Below are positions 7,078 to 10,271 of a stretch of 10,271 nt of DNA, piece by piece. The notes beneath the pieces were generated by a model. That model made no database searches. It saw nothing but the letters and a program-made list of their open reading frames with translations, and was not told the DNA's origin. Every line of letters starts with the position of its first letter. Within the stretch, counting starts at the first letter, position 1. The translations under genes were made by a program, and so were the position numbers. This DNA comes from an uncultured Chlorobiota bacterium. Its GTDB lineage: Bacteria > Bacteroidota > Bacteroidia > Bacteroidales > JAADGE01. Where the stretch lies: NCBI GenBank assembly GCA_947311125.1, contig CAMZKI010000138.1:1-10271 (forward strand), given 5' to 3'.

Positions 7078-10011
7078 ATGAAAAAAACATTGTTTCTTGC
7101 AGTTATCCTCATTATGCTTTCAATACTTTCTTTGCATTCACAAACTCTTAAAGATTTGAAAAAGCTGACAAAATCAAAAACCGTGAAAACAATAGTTGAT
7201 AAGACAGATAACTTCTTTATTCCGGGGATTAAATCAACCTATGACATTTCAGGAAAATATATTAATAAAAAATATGAAGAGCTATGGAAAGAAACTCTGA
7301 TAAGATTTTCTCAAAGTTATAACGTAACAGATTTTAATTATGCAGTCTCTTACGGAGACAATTCAACTCCCTACGAGTCTAAAGGGAATATAAAACAAGC
7401 AAAATCTTTTGCATACTATCTTGCCGATCCGACAAATACCCGGCAGATGCCTCCGGAAGTAAAAGCACAAAATTTTAACTATACAGGAGAAATCCTGTAT
7501 GCTACAAGCAGTTATAAGTCTTCTGAGAAAAACTTTTTAAAGGCATTGGAAATATATGAGAAAAACAACCTTACAGACTCAGCGTATGCGGTATTAACAT
7601 TAAGTAACCTCGGATTACTTTACCATACGACAGGCAGGTACGCCTTAGCACAAGAATATACACTTAAAGCATTGCATAAAAGAGAAAATTCTCAAAATAA
7701 AATAGGGTATGCGGCATCATTGAATAATCTGGCAGTATTATATAAAGATATGGGACTATATACCGATGCCGAAGACTACATAATTAAAGCCGAAGATTTC
7801 CTGAAAAAAACAGGAAAAGAACAAACTCCTGAGTTCGCAGTTGTAGAAAATAACAGAGCAATGATTTATTCCGTAATCGGAAAATACAAAGATGCCGAGA
7901 AATTATTAAAAAATGCCTTAAAGATTGCATCAAAAGAAATCAGGGAAAAATCGCCTAATTATGTCAGAATGAAAATAAACTTGGCAATGCTATATCAGGA
8001 AACCAAACGTTTTTCCGAAGCTGAAAAAATATATCTTGAATCTATTAAAATAAAGAAAAGGAGGCTCGGAACAAAACACCCTGATTATGCAGTATTCCTT
8101 GAAAATACGGCATCTCTTTATATGCAAATGAAACAATACGACAAAGTTGAATCATTACTGACTGAAGCGGTAGGAATATTTAAAGACCAATTTGGTAAAG
8201 AACATCCCTCTTATGCAAAATCAATATTTGAACTTGCACTTTTTTATCAAACTCAAGACAAGATATACGAAGCAGAACCTCTTTATGAAGAAGCGCTAGC
8301 AATACAGCAAAAAAAACTCGGAGAACATCATCCTGCTCTTACCGAAACAAAAGAACACCTGGCAATTTTGTATTGGCAAAAAAATGAACTTAAAAAAGCT
8401 GCCGATACCTACCATAAATCTCTAAGCGAATATATATATCAAATAAATAAGTTCTTCCCGGCAATGAACGAATACGAAAAAACTAAGTTCAGAGAAAAAA
8501 TTCACCCTAAATTTGTCCGATATTTTAATTTTGCTATATTTTCCTGTAAAGACATTCCGCAAGTAAAAGCCGATTTATATAATTTTCACGTTGCAACAAA
8601 AGGTTTGCTTCTGAACTCTTCAAGAAAAGTTAAGAGTTTAATTTTAAACAGTGGAGACGAAAAGCTTATTACCGAATATACAAATTGGCAAGACACAAAA
8701 AATTACCTTGCAAAATTATACACCTATACCGATGATGAGCTTGCAGAGAAGGGCATAGATATTGATTCTGTAGAGCAAGTTGTTCTCAATTTGGAAAAAA
8801 ACCTGAGTAAAGAGTCTTCAGTATTCAAAAAATCAAATTCCGATGTAAATCCTGACTATAAGCAAATTGCTTCAACCTTAAAATTGAACGAAGCAGCTAT
8901 GGAAATTATAAGACTCCGCAATTATAATTACCTATATCCCGACGACAATATAACTTACATTGCAGCAGTGTTGAAAAATAACGGAGAATTGCCCGATATA
9001 GTATTCAATACTGGAGGTGTAAAAATGGAAACCGAATATGCAGAAGAGTACTCCGCAAGCATACATTCCGGAAAGGAAATGAGTAAGTTTTATGATATTT
9101 ACTGGAAAAATATTGCTCCTTTAACAAACGGGGTTAAAAAGATATATGCTTCCGTTGACGGGGTTTATAACAGAGTGAATATAAATACAATACAATTGCC
9201 TTCCGGTAATTTTTTATTTGATGAAAAAGATATTCGTTTTGTTACAAATACAAAAGACCTGCTAAATAAAAAAACACACGGCATAAACAGTGAAAATGCC
9301 GTATTGGTCGGTTTCCCTGATTATAAAGATGATTTGCCGGATAATTTGGCACAACTGCCGCCGCTTCCCGGAACAAAAAAAGAAGTTGAATTGATAAAAT
9401 CCCTGCTGAAAGAAAAATCATGGACAGTTAAAGAATATACGGGAACTTCGGCAAAAGAAGAAGTAATAAAAAGTGTAAATAGCCCTTACGTCCTGCATCT
9501 TGCCACACACGGATATTTTATAGAAGAAAATACCGTGTCGGCTGACGATTCAAGGTCTTTTGGAATAGAGCAAATGAGAGCATATCAAAACCCCTTATTG
9601 CGTTCCGGTTTATTATTTGCCGGTGCCGACAAAGCAATTCTCAACCTTAACACAGTTGATAATAAAGACAAAGACGACGGAATTTTAAATGCCTTTGAAG
9701 CAATGGTTCTTAACCTTGACGAAACAGAACTTGTAATTTTAAGTGCCTGTCAAACAGGTTTGGGAGAGATAAAAAACGGTGAAGGTGTTTACGGTTTGCA
9801 ACGTTCGTTTCAAATGGCGGGAGCATCTTCTGTTATTACCAGTTTGTGGGAAGTAAGCGACGAAGGTACACAGGATTTAATGTCTGCATTTTATAAATAT
9901 TGGCTGAAATCAGGTAACAAACATGATGCTTTCAGAAAAGCTCGTGCCGAAATAAAAGAAAAATACAAATACCCTTTTTATTGGGGAGCTTTTGTCTTAG
10001 TTGGAAACTAA
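7078..10011 (+). CDS. Exported TPR-CHAT protein, caspase/separase-like protease
   Basis: This 977-residue protein joins a signal peptide, TPR repeats and a CHAT domain. The signal has Lys-Lys-Thr, a hydrophobic run (about 5-19) and a likely cut after HSQ at 20-22. Residues of about 130-455 hold eight helix-pair TPR repeats spaced by some 40 residues, with kinesin-light-chain-like features (for example NLAMLYQETKRFSEAEKIY). A helical linker follows (about 456-660). The CHAT domain fills the C-terminal part (about 660-977): LPPLPGTKKEVE, then HLATHGYF with His811, then LSACQTGLGE with Cys891, and closing motifs GLQRSFQMAGASSVI, SLWEV and YPFYWGAFVLVG. His811 and Cys891 form the expected caspase/separase-like dyad, so protease activity is plausible. 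TPRs probably bind a partner or substrate. No C-terminal type IX sorting domain is seen; the CHAT domain runs to the end. Target and trigger are unknown. It stands between two terminators and so appears to be its own transcription unit. No convincing promoter or Shine-Dalgarno precedes it. Confidence 0.93.
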   Translation: MKKTLFLAVILIMLSILSLHSQTLKDLKKLTKSKTVKTIVDKTDNFFIPGIKSTYDISGKYINKKYEELWKETLIRFSQSYNVTDFNYAVSYGDNSTPYESKGNIKQAKSFAYYLADPTNTRQMPPEVKAQNFNYTGEILYATSSYKSSEKNFLKALEIYEKNNLTDSAYAVLTLSNLGLLYHTTGRYALAQEYTLKALHKRENSQNKIGYAASLNNLAVLYKDMGLYTDAEDYIIKAEDFLKKTGKEQTPEFAVVENNRAMIYSVIGKYKDAEKLLKNALKIASKEIREKSPNYVRMKINLAMLYQETKRFSEAEKIYLESIKIKKRRLGTKHPDYAVFLENTASLYMQMKQYDKVESLLTEAVGIFKDQFGKEHPSYAKSIFELALFYQTQDKIYEAEPLYEEALAIQQKKLGEHHPALTETKEHLAILYWQKNELKKAADTYHKSLSEYIYQINKFFPAMNEYEKTKFREKIHPKFVRYFNFAIFSCKDIPQVKADLYNFHVATKGLLLNSSRKVKSLILNSGDEKLITEYTNWQDTKNYLAKLYTYTDDELAEKGIDIDSVEQVVLNLEKNLSKESSVFKKSNSDVNPDYKQIASTLKLNEAAMEIIRLRNYNYLYPDDNITYIAAVLKNNGELPDIVFNTGGVKMETEYAEEYSASIHSGKEMSKFYDIYWKNIAPLTNGVKKIYASVDGVYNRVNINTIQLPSGNFLFDEKDIRFVTNTKDLLNKKTHGINSENAVLVGFPDYKDDLPDNLAQLPPLPGTKKEVELIKSLLKEKSWTVKEYTGTSAKEEVIKSVNSPYVLHLATHGYFIEENTVSADDSRSFGIEQMRAYQNPLLRSGLLFAGADKAILNLNTVDNKDKDDGILNAFEAMVLNLDETELVILSACQTGLGEIKNGEGVYGLQRSFQMAGASSVITSLWEVSDEGTQDLMSAFYKYWLKSGNKHDAFRKARAEIKEKYKYPFYWGAFVLVGN

Positions 10012-10072
10012 CATCTGCAACTAATTACCCGGCGGTTCTTTTTGGCTGATAACAGTGGAGACAAGAGTAACA

Positions 10073-10109
10073 ACAAAAGCCGAATATCCTTAGGATATTC
10101 GGCTTTTGT
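10073..10109. terminator. Bidirectional terminator between the CHAT gene and tRNA-Ala
   Basis: A perfect 17-bp inverted repeat (10073-10089 against 10093-10109) encloses a 3-base TTA loop. The arms have an A-rich outer end and a T-rich distal end, so on either strand the stem closes with a short T stretch (CTTTTGT). It lies about 60 bases after the CHAT gene stop and about 33 bases past the 3' end of the convergent tRNA gene, and can serve both. Confidence 0.85.
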
Positions 10110-10142
10110 AAAATACCGGTTAATCTTTGATTTTTGTTCTTG

Positions 10143-10216
10143 TGGAGCATATCGGACTTGAACCGATGACTTCCACACTGCCAGTGTGACACTCTAGCCA
10201 ACTGAGTTAATGCCCC
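10143..10216 (-). tRNA. tRNA-Ala, anticodon GGC
   Basis: Read on the minus strand, 74 bases fold into a full cloverleaf. The acceptor stem GGGGCAT/ATGCTCC contains the G3-U70 wobble that marks alanine tRNAs. There is a 4-bp D stem with GG in the loop, an anticodon stem TCACA/TGTGG (U27-G43 wobble) around the loop CTGGCAG, a 5-base variable region, and a T stem ATCGG/CCGAT with loop TTCAAGT. Anticodon GGC lies at 10180-10182 and reads GCC and, by wobble, GCU. The discriminator base is A (10143). CCA is not encoded: the next bases read CAA, so the tail must be added by nucleotidyltransferase. Positions 32 and 38 are C and G, able to pair across the anticodon loop. No intron or truncation is seen. 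Confidence 0.96.
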
Positions 10217-10228
10217 GTATCTAAGACG

Positions 10229-10236
10229 CAAAAATA
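10229..10236 (-). promoter_or_regulatory. -7 element TATTTTTG of the tRNA-Ala promoter
   Basis: On the minus strand TATTTTTG is an exact TAnnTTTG match. Its end is 12 bases before the first base of the tRNA, so the predicted transcription start near 10222 leaves a short leader to be trimmed by RNase P. The -33 region shows only TTTC about 19 bases further upstream, a partial match. Confidence 0.6.
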
Positions 10237-10271
10237 CTAATAATTTTTTAAAAAGGAAAAATAATATATAA

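Noticed and set aside
7078..10011. Gasdermin-protease or type III-E CRISPR system
   Set aside because: No gasdermin-like gene, Cas gene or repeat array is in the window, and the CHAT protein is exported rather than cytoplasmic.
10012..10216. tRNA-Ala as an integration site bringing in the CHAT gene
   Set aside because: No integrase is present and I could find no repeat of the tRNA 3' end elsewhere in the window.
10025..10231. 68-codon minus-strand open frame covering the tRNA
   Set aside because: Its translation is the tRNA-Ala gene and the terminator read as protein, a common annotation artefact.

Overview
The window reads as chromosomal DNA of a low-GC member of the Bacteroidota (Bacteroidetes), probably a Bacteroidales-like or uncultured relative. 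Three things support this. No start codon is preceded by a Shine-Dalgarno sequence; leaders are A/T-rich instead. The promoter-like sites fit the Bacteroidetes pattern (TTTG or TTG near -33 and TAnnTTTG near -7). The gene content is typical: an OmpH/Skp chaperone next to glutamate racemase, a DUF3109 protein, and a secreted TPR-CHAT protein. Nine protein genes all lie on the + strand and one tRNA gene lies on the - strand. No stretch longer than about 130 bases lacks a gene.

Region 1 (19-2061) is envelope and housekeeping: a periplasmic OmpH/Skp chaperone, then glutamate racemase (murI) and ribonuclease HII (rnhB). A long imperfect hairpin separates the chaperone gene from murI. murI and rnhB are almost fused: the stop codon, one AAA triplet and a TTG start follow one another in a single frame.

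Region 2 (2063-4753) starts with a near-perfect Bacteroidetes promoter. It drives an exported 161-residue protein of unknown function and probably 2,3-bisphosphoglycerate-independent phosphoglycerate mutase (gpmI) and a cysteine-rich DUF3109 protein behind it. gpmI and the DUF3109 gene repeat the stop-AAA-start, same-frame arrangement of murI/rnhB.

Region 3 (4759-6199) is a cytoplasmic M20-family metallodipeptidase with an exact -7 motif just upstream.

Region 4 (6188-10109) looks accessory. It holds a secreted 227-residue protein of unknown function, a clear intrinsic terminator, and a 977-residue exported protein with eight TPR repeats and a C-terminal CHAT (caspase/separase-like) protease domain with an intact His-Cys pair. 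A 17-bp bidirectional hairpin terminator follows and separates it from the convergent tRNA-Ala(GGC) gene, which has its own -7 motif at the right edge.

Most of the window is ordinary core genome. The exported TPR-CHAT protease and its secreted neighbour are the least explained part. I saw no CRISPR array, insertion sequence, integrase or rRNA.
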